From contig JBANDB010000010.1 in the NCBI GenBank assembly GCA_037576215.1, positions 1,364,001-1,428,000 of the forward strand: a stretch of DNA of 64,000 nt, written 5' to 3'. The notes below the pieces were generated by a model. The model was given only the letters and a program-made list of their open reading frames with translations. It ran no database searches and was not told the DNA's origin. Positions 47,701 through 58,261 of the stretch are shown one piece after another. Each line of letters starts with the position of its first letter. The first letter of the stretch is position 1. A program made the position numbers and the translations under genes. The stretch is from Armillaria gallica (Eukaryota; Basidiomycota; Agaricomycetes; Agaricales; Physalacriaceae).

Positions 47701-48109
47701 GTTTCTTTTGAAAAGAGCGGGCTTTTAGGCGTGTCCAGGATTTCTAGCGAACTCAGTCGAGTGCTCCCTCGTTTCGCAAGTACTGGTTTCTTCAATCGTT
47801 CTCCCTTCTCAAACTGAACGTCTGCGCCATTGAATCGTCCAACAACGCCTTCACAGTAGCCGAGGTACCACCCTTCGTCGGGTGACGGTAGTTGCATGAG
47901 AACGATAATTGGGTCGTCCTGCAAGTAGAGAAGAAATGTCGTATTCAGATATCAGTAACTGTGAGCTCTATGAAGAACATCCAAGGACATACCTTGAGAA
48001 ACATTAAATCATCCCCACTCTCCGCAATACAGTCTCTTATAGCCATACACTTTCCAATTCCTCCCTTGCCTGCAAACCGCGTCCACCGCGCCAGCTGCGC
48101 CCCGTCCAT
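44778..48109 (-). CDS. SH3 domain plus degenerate TBC (Rab-GAP-like) protein
   Basis: The model has four exons (48109-47993, 47918-45650, 45596-44938, 44891-44778), introns of 74, 53 and 46 nt, and 1052 aa. Residues about 7-75 are SH3-like (ALYD-equivalent CMAIRDCIAESGDDLMF, then DEGWYLGYCEGVVGRFN), split by intron 1. A 650-residue Ser/Pro-rich, probably disordered region follows, with polyproline runs that could bind other SH3 domains. From about residue 740 a TBC-like helical domain starts with KLRKLVMEGGGIPMSVRWLVWMEL and continues with DAFWIFCCVM and LAHHLLVTLGIPA. The arginine-finger (IxxDxxR) and glutamine-finger (Yx QG) motifs of active Rab-GAPs are not found. Exon 4 (IRRERAKMTRILFETRG) was chosen because of a clean GTAAGC...CTAAT...GCAG intron. 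Start at 48109 has context ACCATGG. Confidence 0.82.
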
Positions 48110-49389
48110 GGTGACCTCGGACAGCGATTAAGAATATTAAGTAAGGGAGCGTACAGGGTATCGTTCGAAACAGAAAGGAGGGTATAGAAACCGCAACAGA
48201 CAGCTGGGAGCTGTGGGTAGGGGGGGAATTAAGCAACAAGTTGCTGCCGAAGTTCAAGGATATTTTTCCTGCCACGTGAAGAGGTATTTTCCGTGATGTC
48301 ATCATTTCTGCTATGACGGGCCGAGACCCGATGCCACGCTAATCTCGCCACATCCCTTTGCTGCCTAACTTTACTTCTATCCTTAATTAACCTTATGGTA
48401 AGGCCTACAATCCACTTCCGCCAGTTTTCCAAGCATTATACCTATGTTTCTCTCTATGGTGATACGCCGGCATTCTGTGTCATGCACATCATGATCCATG
48501 ATGTGAACAAGTTGATGAACATGCACGGCTCCAACAGCAGCGATAGAATGCTAAGGAATCAGGCCGGTGCCTAATAATAGGCCTAACACTCGGATCACAC
48601 TCTTTGCTATTCTCGTCTAGGTTCGCGTTTTAGCTTGCTTTCGGCCTGTTTCTCTCCCCACTGCTTTGGAGGGAGGACGGGCATTCTATGCTATTGCCTC
48701 CCTTTCACCGGACCAACGTGATTCTTTTACGGCCGTGTGACCTCTCTTACAATTCTCGGTGTCATTTGGGACCTTGGATGCACAAGCAGCTCTTGGTTTG
48801 GATACCATCATGATCATACCGGTCGTGAACGTTTAGCCTCTCCCGACAATACCATTCAAAACACAGGATCCGCATCTCATCCTAACTTCTGAAAGTCCGA
48901 CACATTAGAGTCACCGCCCTGGGTGACGTTAGCCAAGCCGTTTTTATATGGAGAGTGTATCGTACGATCATGACGCGTCAGGATATTGGACGCAGCCTCT
49001 GGTTTCCGAATATGCATCATTCTCCGAGGGAACAATTTATCTCAAGTACGTGTTTCCATACCGAGTAATGGTCGCATGGGCTTCCTAATAACGACTTCCT
49101 AGTTCCCATCATTGGCCATGGCTAAAACGCCACCCCCTTGTCCCATTCGACGACAAACCGATGCCTTTGAAACCCTACACGCCAACAACAAATACATAGA
49201 TGAACCACGTAGCTGTATCAAGACCTCGAATAATCTCGAGCCCTCGCGTTGTGGACTTGAGATCCTACAAATACCACCATCAACAATATCCCAACCCGCC
49301 TCACAAAAGGAATCGTCGCGTAATTACGGAACCATCATCAACACATTTCCTCTTCACACCCGCACATTTACTGAGGGTCGTAGCATTCA
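48110..49389. other. Intergenic, no supported gene
   Basis: About 1.3 kb upstream of the SH3-TBC gene. Open frames at 49112-49612 are antisense to the P-loop fragment and lack protein-like features. Confidence 0.45.
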
Positions 49390-50640
49390 CTACAGCATCC
49401 TCCAAAAGATTCTTCGGAGACATGCTTTAAACATTTCGAACGTTCGACGAAGCGAACGACGAGTCCGGAGATATTCAGTCAAGCTGAGGGTCCGCACGGA
49501 GGAATGCAGGATGCTATGTTTCCCTACATCGACGCGACGGTTAAGGAGGGCGTTAAGGAGCTCGCGGATGTCAGTCGGAAGACCCAGCAATCTAGCAAGG
49601 CAGTTTCCATGAACTCCTGCAAAGGATCCCTGACAGATACCGTTCTCATCTGGTTTGGCGACATTGCGCGGCTGCAATTGGGCCCATAACCAGCGACGCC
49701 GGCAGTCATCCCCCGATAGGTTTTCTAGCATCAATTGCGAAGGTCTCTTGAAGAAAAGCAAGTTACCAAGAAGAGCGTCACTGAAAAGACGATAGGTGTA
49801 CTGCCGATTGAAACCCAGATAAGGGCCAAAGGTGAGGTTTTCCTTCGAAAGAAGAACATCCTGAAAATGACCTTGATCATCAAGACACCTCAGGGCTTCA
49901 TCCATATCCTTGGACCCCAATTCAAAACAGTCGACCGTCGCTGTGAAATAAAATCCCCAGTTGAGACAGAGCCCTTCCAGCAGAAGTCTCGTTTTTCCAG
50001 AACCGGACACGTTGATGAGAAATCTGCAATTCGATGTCGAGAAGTGAATGTCTTTGCAAGCTCACGTGTGTTTACCCTCCTGAAAGATATTGGCTAGGCA
50101 CACGCTCAAAATGGGGTCGTTGCCAAAGTCGCCAAAGGCCTGGAGTACAAGTGCGGGATCCGTGTCTATCTCCTGGTCTTCTTCGCTGAACCTTCGGCGA
50201 AAAGCGGGAATCTTCAAACTCTGTATGTAGCGTCGATGCTCCTCAGGCTCGTCGGAAGGATTGAGTAAGATGGCCCTCCAATACTCCGGGAAGAGTGTAT
50301 CGGAGATTGTCTTCTCCACGCCTTCCTTCAGGTCTTCTGAGAGCGACTCGCATATTGCGAGATATCGGCTACCAAGCCAAGTCAGTTTTGGTGTAGAAGT
50401 GCTGGTAAGTTCGATCAATGGCCTAGGAGGAGCGAGGTTCTGAGGCAAAAGGATCAACGAGTTTCCTTCAACGCGGAGAGGTCTTGGTGATGATCTTGAA
50501 GCATAATGTGCAGCAAGGGATTCTCAATGAGAAGTTTGAGACACGTCGGGTAAATCAAAAACTCGGACTCGGTGTCCTTATCCTCCTCGATAACCTCACC
50601 ATTGAGAGTAACTTGGCGGTGCGTTCGACTTCGTGAAGAC
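49390..50640 (-). pseudogene. P-loop (VSGSGKT) protein, degraded
   Basis: The minus strand reads VIEEDKDTESEFLIYP and then PKLTWLGSRYLAICESLS. After a GT-AG intron (about 50066-50021) it gives FLINVSGSGKTRLLLEGL followed by NWGFYFTATVDCFELGS. GSGSGKT-type strings are the Walker A nucleotide-binding loop. I recall the combination GKTRLLLEGLC.NWGFYFT from a large uncharacterised Agaricomycete family that sits in variable regions. Beyond WLWAQLQP the frame loses family resemblance, and a frame break lies near 50470, so it appears truncated and inactive. No Walker B was seen. Confidence 0.5.
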
Positions 50641-51219
50641 GTGTGGCGTACAGGGAGGGGACCATGTTGGTAGCTAGCTCAGATGACGGCGAAGGAACGA
50701 TATTATAACTCGACTAGAAAGCGTTGTTAGGTTCCCAGGGTAAGCCGCGCCTTCTTCCCGGAGCCCGATATCTCTTGTATTCTGCAGCCTTTCACCATGC
50801 GTCGCGGAGATGGGAGCCATATTTCGATATCAAAATCTGATAAGATATCAGGCGCGGAACAATCATCAACCATCATTCTCTGAATGGGTATCTTGGTCCT
50901 GGATCACAAACGGAAAGAACAAATACGCTGAATAGGATCATCTCGTATCGAGACGCTTGAAACTTCAAACAAGCACTGCAGACTGGTACATTTTGAATAG
51001 CTTAAAACGGGACCTTAAAAGGTTTCGATTTCAACTTCCGATTTTACGCGCCGTAAAACGAGAACCTACCCAAGTCCATTGTCCCATAGAGGGAAAGCTT
51101 TTCATACCGTTTTCCTGGCGGCCTTTCAGGACCGAGAAAGGCGTCTTTAAATCAAAACCTTTTAGAGTTTGCTTTTTACCAACTAAGCCGCACTGGCCTC
51201 TGCTGTGAAGCTCCGCTCA

Positions 51220-51365
51220 ACAAAACCAGCCATACGAGTAGCTACTGATGTCGTTTGTGTTTCGAAGACGTGAGCAACGGCGGCTGTGTATGGATGGGTA
51301 TGTGAAGATACGAGAAATAGCACATACTCAGGGGAAGATTATACGGATACACCCAAGATTTGATG
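51220..51365 (-). pseudogene. Chitinase gene scrap
   Basis: This segment is a diverged copy of the chitinase gene from about 52650 to 52795, covering the end of exon 7, intron 6 and part of exon 6. Shared pieces include acgagtagctactga and the pattern around cacatac. Frames are broken by several indels. It lies about 1 kb downstream of the 3' end of the intact chitinase gene, in the same orientation. Confidence 0.6.
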
Positions 51366-52343
51366 CTTCCATCCCACCACATCTAATGATAGTGATGTCG
51401 TATCCAAATTCAACACAAAAAAATGAGGCCGGAATGTGGGCAAGACATGGCGCGGTGACCAGAGGGATCCAAGTTCCAGGTCGTCAATTGAAGCGGGATT
51501 TTGACGAAGTCAAAGGCAACTCAAGGGCAGAACCCTGCTGTTGAGCGCGGTAGCCAACTGATCGAATCCTTTGTGTTTGATGCCCTAGAGAATGTCGTTG
51601 CTGAGAGTGAAGGACAGCGAGGGCAAACGGAACTCGGCCCGGACTCCTCGAATATCAGTGGCTGTGTCGCTCGGCCTTCTACCGGCCATGTATATACATT
51701 GTGTTCTCAAGTTTCTACGGTGCAACGACCTTGTAATTCGAGTAACGTCGGATTCAGAGAAGTCCTACCCCTCCTATTCAGTACTAGACGAGCGCAAGCT
51801 CTCCAGGTTCTCCAAAATTGCTACCCCCGAATGCGAATTACACGAAGGCTGGCAAATCTGGCAAATATAGTCTCCTTTGCGTTGTTGCTGAAATTACAGG
51901 TATCAAATCAAGAGCTTTTCTGAACCACAGTCCGATGAAGATGGTCAGGACTGTCATCCGGATCCACATAGCTATACTAGTCCTTAATCTGGAGTCTTTG
52001 AAAAGAGGCATAACTCTCTCGAGCCAAAGAATTATGTCCGGACGCTGGCAGCATGGATCAGCGTTAGACGTAGAAGTTTGTATGAAGGCAGTTGGATAGA
52101 GTCAGAGAAGCTTTAATATTATGTATCAATCAATGAACGATATTTACTGCCTCAATGCTGTAACCCAGACGACAAAATAGGTCCCCTACGCCGCTGTCAA
52201 GTGTATCCTAAGGTCATTCAATGACCCCCACGAAAATCGATGACGTGATGAAGTGCATCTAGTTGTTGGTCACTAACGAAGGAAAGTAAAATGTGGTATC
52301 TTGTCTGTTCGGTATATAATTAAGATAAAATAGGTACCATAGT
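51366..52343. other. Intergenic, no supported gene
   Basis: Almost 1 kb on the 3' side of the chitinase gene, without recognisable coding sequence. Confidence 0.4.
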
Positions 52344-54038
52344 CTACCACTGGCCCATGTTGCTCCTGATGTTGTCCCATTTGCTATTAGGATAATTGAT
52401 GTGGTTCTTGGTCTTGTCAAGAGTGCCCAGGACACCAGCGGCGGTGCCTACAAGAGATTCGGAGCCGACTTTATCGGTTGAAAGCTACGCAGCAGATCAC
52501 GCGTCAGCCTTGGCTAAATGATGAGCACGCCGGAAAGTTGACTGACCTCCCAGAACATAGAACCAGCGAGGCCACAGTCGTTGATATACTTCGCCTTGAG
52601 TGCGACAATGTTGGGCGTATCGTATGAGACGAGCTCTCGGCAAGACCAGTCGTACGAGTAGCTACTGACATCGTCTGTGTTTTCGAAGACTTGGGCTCCG
52701 CCAACTGCGTGAATGGCGTTAGATAGGTACGTGAACGGGCAAGAAGTAGAAGGCACATACGAGGAAGAACGTTATACGAATATATCCCAGATTCAAGGGT
52801 TCCGGAGCCGGTCTGAAAATAGACGTCAAAACCTAGGAGTCAGAAGATAGTCTTGGAAACGCACACCACTGTATGATGCTCCCAACCCGTCGGTATTCTC
52901 AAAGATGCGTCCATAGAGAGGAATACCCATGTTGATCTTCCAGGCATCCGCGCCAGCTGAAATGAAATGCTGCACAGCAGCATCGGTGTTGACACCCGTG
53001 CGGGCACCGCCGTAGAGATTGGCTTGGTTGTCCGAGTAGTCCAACCAATCACCAGAGTAGTCATAAGACATGAGATTCCAATACGTCAAAGCAGCGTTCA
53101 TCTGGGGAACGACGAGATTGGCATAGTTATTGGGACCAGCGGCCACAGCAGCGGATAATTGGTATGGGGTTTTGTCGCCTTTAGAGTTGGCGAGATTGTC
53201 AAAAGCGGTACGAAGCTCCGTGAAGAGGTCGGCAAAACCTTGTCCTTCAGCGGCGTTGGCTGGGTATTCAAAATCGAGGTCACTGCGGCTTAGGTTAGTG
53301 CAGGGAGAGACGCAACGGAAAATTAGACTTGCATTCCATCGAAACCGTAGTCCTCGATGAGTGTGACGGCAGTGGAGACAAATGTGGCCCGGCTGGTTTC
53401 GGAAGTAACGAAGGCGAAATGGCCGGCCTGTGAATATGTCCAGCCGCCAATGGAAAGGAGAACTTTAATTTTCCGGTTGGCAAGCTTGATGAGGTACAGC
53501 TGCTTGAGACAGCCGTACAAATTCGTGCCACTTTCGGTCCAGCTGTCCCCGTCGTAATGTTTCTGTAGAAACGCGTTAATGAAGAATCGGATACGAAACG
53601 CATGCAGTGTACCTCTTCATCGGCCCACGAATCGGTAAGCCTTATGGCTCCAGACCAGGGGTCTACATCAGCGAAAGAGTAGAGAATGTCTATCAGTTAC
53701 GATACGTCAGCTGTGCAAAGAGAAGTCGGAATATCCGTACGACTCAAGCTGTCAGTGACAATATCTTGAGGTTCTGTTGGTTCTGTCAGAGCGATGCGTA
53801 TGCCAAAGACTGGACACTGACGAAAATTGGCACCGTATATGCCCCAGTTGGTAAAGTAAGCAACAGACGCCTTTCCTTTGTGACGTTCTTCAAGGTCGCG
53901 GGCTTCTAGAGTCGTGTTCGGGTTGATAGTGATAGGGGAGTCCTTGTAATTGTCGGGACGCCGCATCACAGCGGTTGCGTTAATAGCCACCACGGCGAAG
54001 CAAGCAATACATAATAAAAGAGTGTGTTTGAAGCCCAT
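52344..54038 (-). CDS. Secreted GH18 chitinase
   Basis: The model has eight exons (54038-53822, 53773-53741, 53689-53613, 53562-53333, 53282-52865, 52812-52761, 52704-52547, 52484-52344) and encodes 441 aa. It hydrolyses chitin beta-1,4 bonds. The protein starts with a signal peptide (MGFKHTLLLCIACFAVVAIN). It then has SVAYFTNWGIYG, SHILYSFADVDP and KVLLSIGGWTYSQ, the catalytic motif FDGIDLDFEYP (DxxDxDxE with the acid Glu), LMSYDYSGDW, INMGIPLYGR and a final GLAGSMFWE. These are the ordered signatures of class V fungal chitinases. The DGID motif needs a GC-AG intron at 53283-53332. Each splice restores family text and the total is in frame. The inner ATG at 54038 is preferred because it opens the signal peptide and lies about 90 nt below a TATA box; the ATG at 54107 would be too close to it. 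Confidence 0.93.
53283..53332 (-). other. GC-AG intron in the chitinase gene
   Basis: On the minus strand, GCAAGT...CCGCAG (50 nt). Splicing turns GGA AT and T GAC into Gly-Ile-Asp and completes the catalytic DGIDLDFE. Using the nearby GT as donor gives a stop codon at once. Confidence 0.85.
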
Positions 54039-54128
54039 TATTGGGGGACGGTCAAGCTGAGGAGTATGGGAGGAAATGGAGGAAGTCTTCAAGAGACGTG
54101 AAGACATCCAACATGGCTGCGGGGGACA

Positions 54129-54135
54129 TTTTATA
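54129..54135 (-). promoter_or_regulatory. TATA box of the chitinase gene
   Basis: TATAAAA on the minus strand, 91 nt upstream of the chosen start codon. This agrees with a short 5'UTR and with use of the ATG at 54038. Confidence 0.5.
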
Positions 54136-54139
54136 GTGC

Positions 54140-55600
54140 TGCTCCCGAGGTACGAGAAGGTCGATGAAGTAAAGAATGAAGTAAAGATGGTAACAAGGGG
54201 CCGTCAATTTCCTATGATGTAGCATATGGGGACAGGGAGTCGGTGGAATGAAGGCAACCCAGACGGGGAGTGAAAAATGCCCCGAGGGCTCACATGAGTG
54301 AATTTCAGCGAAATGCTAAGGAAAAGAGTCATACTAGGTAATATTACGCGCCAAAAAGAGAGCACATACGAAAATACGGATCACATTCATTTACGACGTA
54401 TCGGTGAATTACCGTGACGTTCTGTTGTGACGACGCAAAACTAACTTTCATCTAATATTAGGTAGGCCAACGGAGGCGAGGAGCGACCCAGCAAGTAGTA
54501 GCAACGAAGACCTGAGGCTGGGATCCTGGGATTGTTTTATGTAAAAGGAGTGTCAGTGGAAGAGCAGCAAGCGTAGGCAAATTTGTTGGGAGTAACGACG
54601 GAAGGTCGGATGCTCGTGGTTCGAACCAAGAAAGGGTCGAGTTGATCGCGCTTCTTTTTACAGGCAACCCCATCAGGGACACTTATCTGGCCCCTCATTC
54701 CATGCCTTACGCGACATCCAAGAGCCGTGTGCACCTTGTGGAGGAGTGCCACCTAAAAACGGTTGCCTAGCTCCCACTCTTTTTCCGGGTAATCCAGCAA
54801 AATTTTCGCCTACGTTGACTCTCGAGGTGGAGCCCAGCAAGACGACATCCTTTCGCCCTTTCTAGAACTTGAAGACGCCGGCGTTGGCCCAGGACCGCAA
54901 GGTAACACTGAGACTCGTGGCAGCGAGCACTGGAACGTGGCTTAACCACCGGTACTTAACAGGAGGAAAGCTAATTCAGTTGTTTACTTCGACCGCTGCC
55001 ACGCAAAAGTGCCTTCTTAGCTGCTTTCAGAGTCAACGGGATTCACTTGAAGGACCTTCGCTAGCACTAGTGCAAATTTCTTTCACTGGCAGGCGCGTAT
55101 GTTTTGCTTTACCGATCAGGATAGTAACTTCTGATCTTTTCTGCCGACCAGATCTTCCTCGGACTTGACATACAATACAACCTCCTCACGTTCCCAAATT
55201 TCCTCTCCCCGGTCCAAGAACTAACCGACGCATTGTTGTTGAGCCTAGGACCTTTAGTATACGCGAGCCTTAGGTCGACAGCTGCGGGAAGATAACGGCT
55301 AATGTTCGACCTACTTATTCGGACGTGCAAGCGAGACACCTTCAATGCTAGTTGCCTCGCTTCTCATACTAATCGACGTCACCCCTTTTCTTTGGAATCC
55401 AGTCGATTAATCATACCGAGTGTCGTAGTATCATCTTACATGTCTTCAGGAAGATCACACCGTATGCCAACTAGCGAAAGACTATACTACATACCTAGTA
55501 ACGATTTTTTTCCGCAGAGAAGAAGTAGGGTTTGCACTCAGAGGAAGCGACTTCATTGCTGCCAGACGCCTGGCAACCAAATAGGCCTCATAAAAGCAGC
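54140..55600. other. Intergenic, no supported gene
   Basis: About 1.45 kb with short frames only. A tRNA box-B-like ggttcgaacc near 54618 has no T-stem or box A around it. Confidence 0.45.
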
Positions 55601-55619
55601 AATTTCAACCGATACTCCC

Positions 55620-56340
55620 ATCTTTATATATTCTCCTTCGCTCTGCCGCTTTGTTTGGATTCCTTCACCCCAAAGGTAGTCTCTCAAGACATTAACATTG
55701 CCGAAGTTGCACAAACCTTCATTAACGCCGATGTGAGCTTTGGCAGGTTTCCTGAAATAACACTTTGATCCTTGCCCCTTCAAGAATTCCGAAGACACCA
55801 ATGTCAAGTTCGATTCGTCCTTCCTTCTTGATGTTTCGCTGCCTCAGGAAACCAGCTCTACGATCGTCTTGAAGGCAGCAGTTGAGCTCCCCCGCAACGG
55901 TATTAATCATCTGTTGGTCAATGTTACTTCGCCCATTCTACTTGCCCTTCAGCGACCCTCGGGTCACCCTCGTTACCCTCCTGGGTCAGAATATCGGCAC
56001 ATGTTTATTAGATGTGACCCCAGTCGGCCCGGATGTCATCCGACACCAAATTGCCATCCTATGGGGGAACATTCTGGCAGAACCTATTTCTGCTGGCTGT
56101 GCTGTCTTATCGAACTCGCTGGTACCGGTACATATCGGTAATATTATCCGCATACTTGAAAGCAACACCATGCGAAGGAATGTCTTCATGACATTCAGCC
56201 AACCTCAAGGTTTCAACGACCAGACGCTCGTCAGCTCCACTTCGCCATACTGGTCTTGGAATATTAGCGCGTTCAGTGAAGCCGTGGGCCTCGAGGACTC
56301 GATCGCTGGGACCTTCATGTTGGCGGAACATGATCCATAG
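55620..56340 (+). pseudogene. PEBP-like protein, decayed paralogue
   Basis: It follows the plan of the intact gene at 57314-58087: a hydrophobic leader ending VVSQDINIAEVAQTF, an exon with FDSSFLLDVSLPQETSSTIV and AAVELPRN, then MTFSQPQGFNDQTLVSS and SAFSEAVGLEDSIAGTFML. A start codon is missing in front of the leader. After the second intron the frame that begins ATLGSPSL reaches a stop, and the rest continues in another frame, so the DPDAP ligand-pocket segment is lost. It is a tandem duplicate of the neighbouring gene in decay. Confidence 0.8.
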
Positions 56341-57313
56341 GGAGTCTGCGCTCTGTTCCAGTCGTTAAAGCTTGTATGTAGTAATTAATTCATACAAGTG
56401 CGGTTATCCCAACTCGTATTATTTCCGAGCATGTGAACTACTTCCTCATTAAAAGCTTGCCTACGAGTGCACGCCATACGATCTCCGAGGATTACGACAC
56501 GGAATGTTTCGCAGAAGCTGTCAAGGAATGTATGTCTAACGACAAATCTATTTAAGCGGGAGAAACTTTAGAAACCTCTATTCCTGGCCTGTACACGCCG
56601 TGCGGGAAAAAATGTGTTCGGGTACTCGCATCCCACGACGAGTGCATGTGCTGAGCGGGTAGATGGACTCCGGCTGATAACAAGCGGTAAAGCACTGGGA
56701 GAAAGAAGACAGAAATTCACGCCATTCAACCACAAGTTGTCGACTGACTGCGCATGCGTGACTATAAGAGGAATCCGTGCTGAACTTCTCGATAGCCGAC
56801 TGTGTTGTTTCTCACCCCCAAAGCACATCAGGTCTTACACTCCGTTCAGTGAATGCGGTCAGGCCCACGGACATTGTTTCGAACACGAAGTCCACAACGC
56901 CGGGATCGCGAGGTTTAAGAGAGGGTAAATATCGGTTGCAAACGAGACGGTGCTACATTAATGCAACAGTTCTATCCCAAAACCGCGGGCAGTTGAAGTA
57001 ACGAATATGTAGAGGTAATGAAAGGATAATATCAAGAATGCTAGTGAGCAGCGACTGATGAGAGGAGCGACGAGACAGCGTAATGATCAGTGTCGTAATT
57101 CGGTGCCAATGTAGCACGAATATTTAGCAGGATCATCTCACGCGCTGGCTTGCTCATATGAGTGAGAACAATCACTCGTCACCATTTCCATGGGAGTTAC
57201 TTACTCATTTTTGTATACAAATAGCAAGCGGGGATCGCACTTCCTGACCCACAGATACACCGGCTTCCGCTAGCTTATTAAAGCAAAGAGACGTGTACTC
57301 GCACTTTTTAACC
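56341..57313. other. Intergenic between the two PEBP copies
   Basis: About 970 nt without a supported gene. A TATA-like tgtatacaaat at about 57213 lies 100 nt before the intact PEBP start codon. Confidence 0.45.
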
Positions 57314-58087
57314 ATGATCTTCGCCTTCATTCTATTGTTCAGCTTCCTCACACAGCTGGTAGTCTCGCAAGACACCAGCTTGGCGAAGATAAAACAAGCG
57401 TTCGACATCGCCCACGTAAGTGTCAATCCCCCTTATACTTGCGCTCCATGCTCATTCCCGTGCTCCACAGATCCCAGAAGATATCGCCCTTCCATTCGAT
57501 CCGTCGTTCCTGCTTGAAGTCTCCCTGCCTCAAACAACAGGCTCTACAATAGTCCTCAAGGCAGGGGTCCAACTTCCCCGCAATGGTTCGTCCCTGAATG
57601 CTATTTCTGCTCTTTCTGATACTTTACAGCAACCGTCGGCCCTCCTTCGTTCGCCCTCATCGGGCGTGATGTCGGAAACGGTCCTTTCGTCATCGCGACA
57701 GTCGACCCGGATGCTCCTACTCCCCAGGATCCCAACATTGCTCAAGTTCGGCATTTCCTCGGGGGGAACTTCGTGTCGGAGCGCCTCTTTGCAGGCGCCA
57801 CTGTCCTAACGAATAGGACGGCGGCAGTTTCAGGATGGCTTCAGCCAACACCTCCCGCAGGTTCAGATGCTCATAGGTGAGTGAAGTGGATTTGCTGAAA
57901 CTGAATGTTCATCGCTTGAAGGTATATCTTCCTGGTGTTCAAGCAGCCCCGGGATTTCAACGACCAGGTTCTCGTTGACGCTGCGACGCCTGTCACATCT
58001 TTCAACATCAGCGCGTTTGGTGCAGCGGTGGGACTTGGAAAGCCCATTGCAGGAACGTTCATGTTAGTGGCCCCAGATCCTGCGTAA
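57314..58087 (+). CDS. Secreted PEBP (phosphatidylethanolamine-binding family) protein
   Basis: Four exons (57314-57415, 57471-57585, 57630-57876, 57922-58087) with introns of 44-55 nt encode 209 aa. PEBP-fold proteins bind phospholipid or phosphate groups and in fungi include carboxypeptidase Y inhibitors; the ligand here is unknown. The N-terminus MIFAFILLFSFLTQLVVSQ is a signal peptide, so it should enter the secretory pathway. Then come FDPSFLLEVSLPQ, GPPSFALIG and the family's core VDPDAPTPQDPN. The HFLGGNF region replaces the usual LHWLV-type string, and YIFLVFKQP and FNISAFG complete the fold. All splice junctions restore family text. A decayed paralogue precedes it in the same orientation. 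Confidence 0.9.
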
Positions 58088-58261
58088 AAAGAGCGTTTTA
58101 ATGTAAAAAGAAATTCATATTACGCACTAACAGTGTACGCGTTTTGGCGCCCAATCCTCGTTCTCGTTACAGGCATAAGAATAATCAAACAGTAGATCTA
58201 GAGAATAACGCGCTGTAGAAATATAAGGTGCGTAATACATATCCAAAGAAGAAAGAGGAAA

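Noticed and set aside
49112..49612. 166-codon plus-strand frame
   Set aside because: Arg/Ser-rich translation overlapping the antisense P-loop exon; no motif, no paired splice sites.
53822..54107. Alternative chitinase start at 54107
   Set aside because: It would place 23 extra residues before the signal peptide, and lies too near the TATA box to be within the transcript.
54605..54632. Box-B-like ggttcgaacc suggesting a tRNA gene
   Set aside because: The palindrome has no flanking T-stem on either strand and no box A at the right distance.
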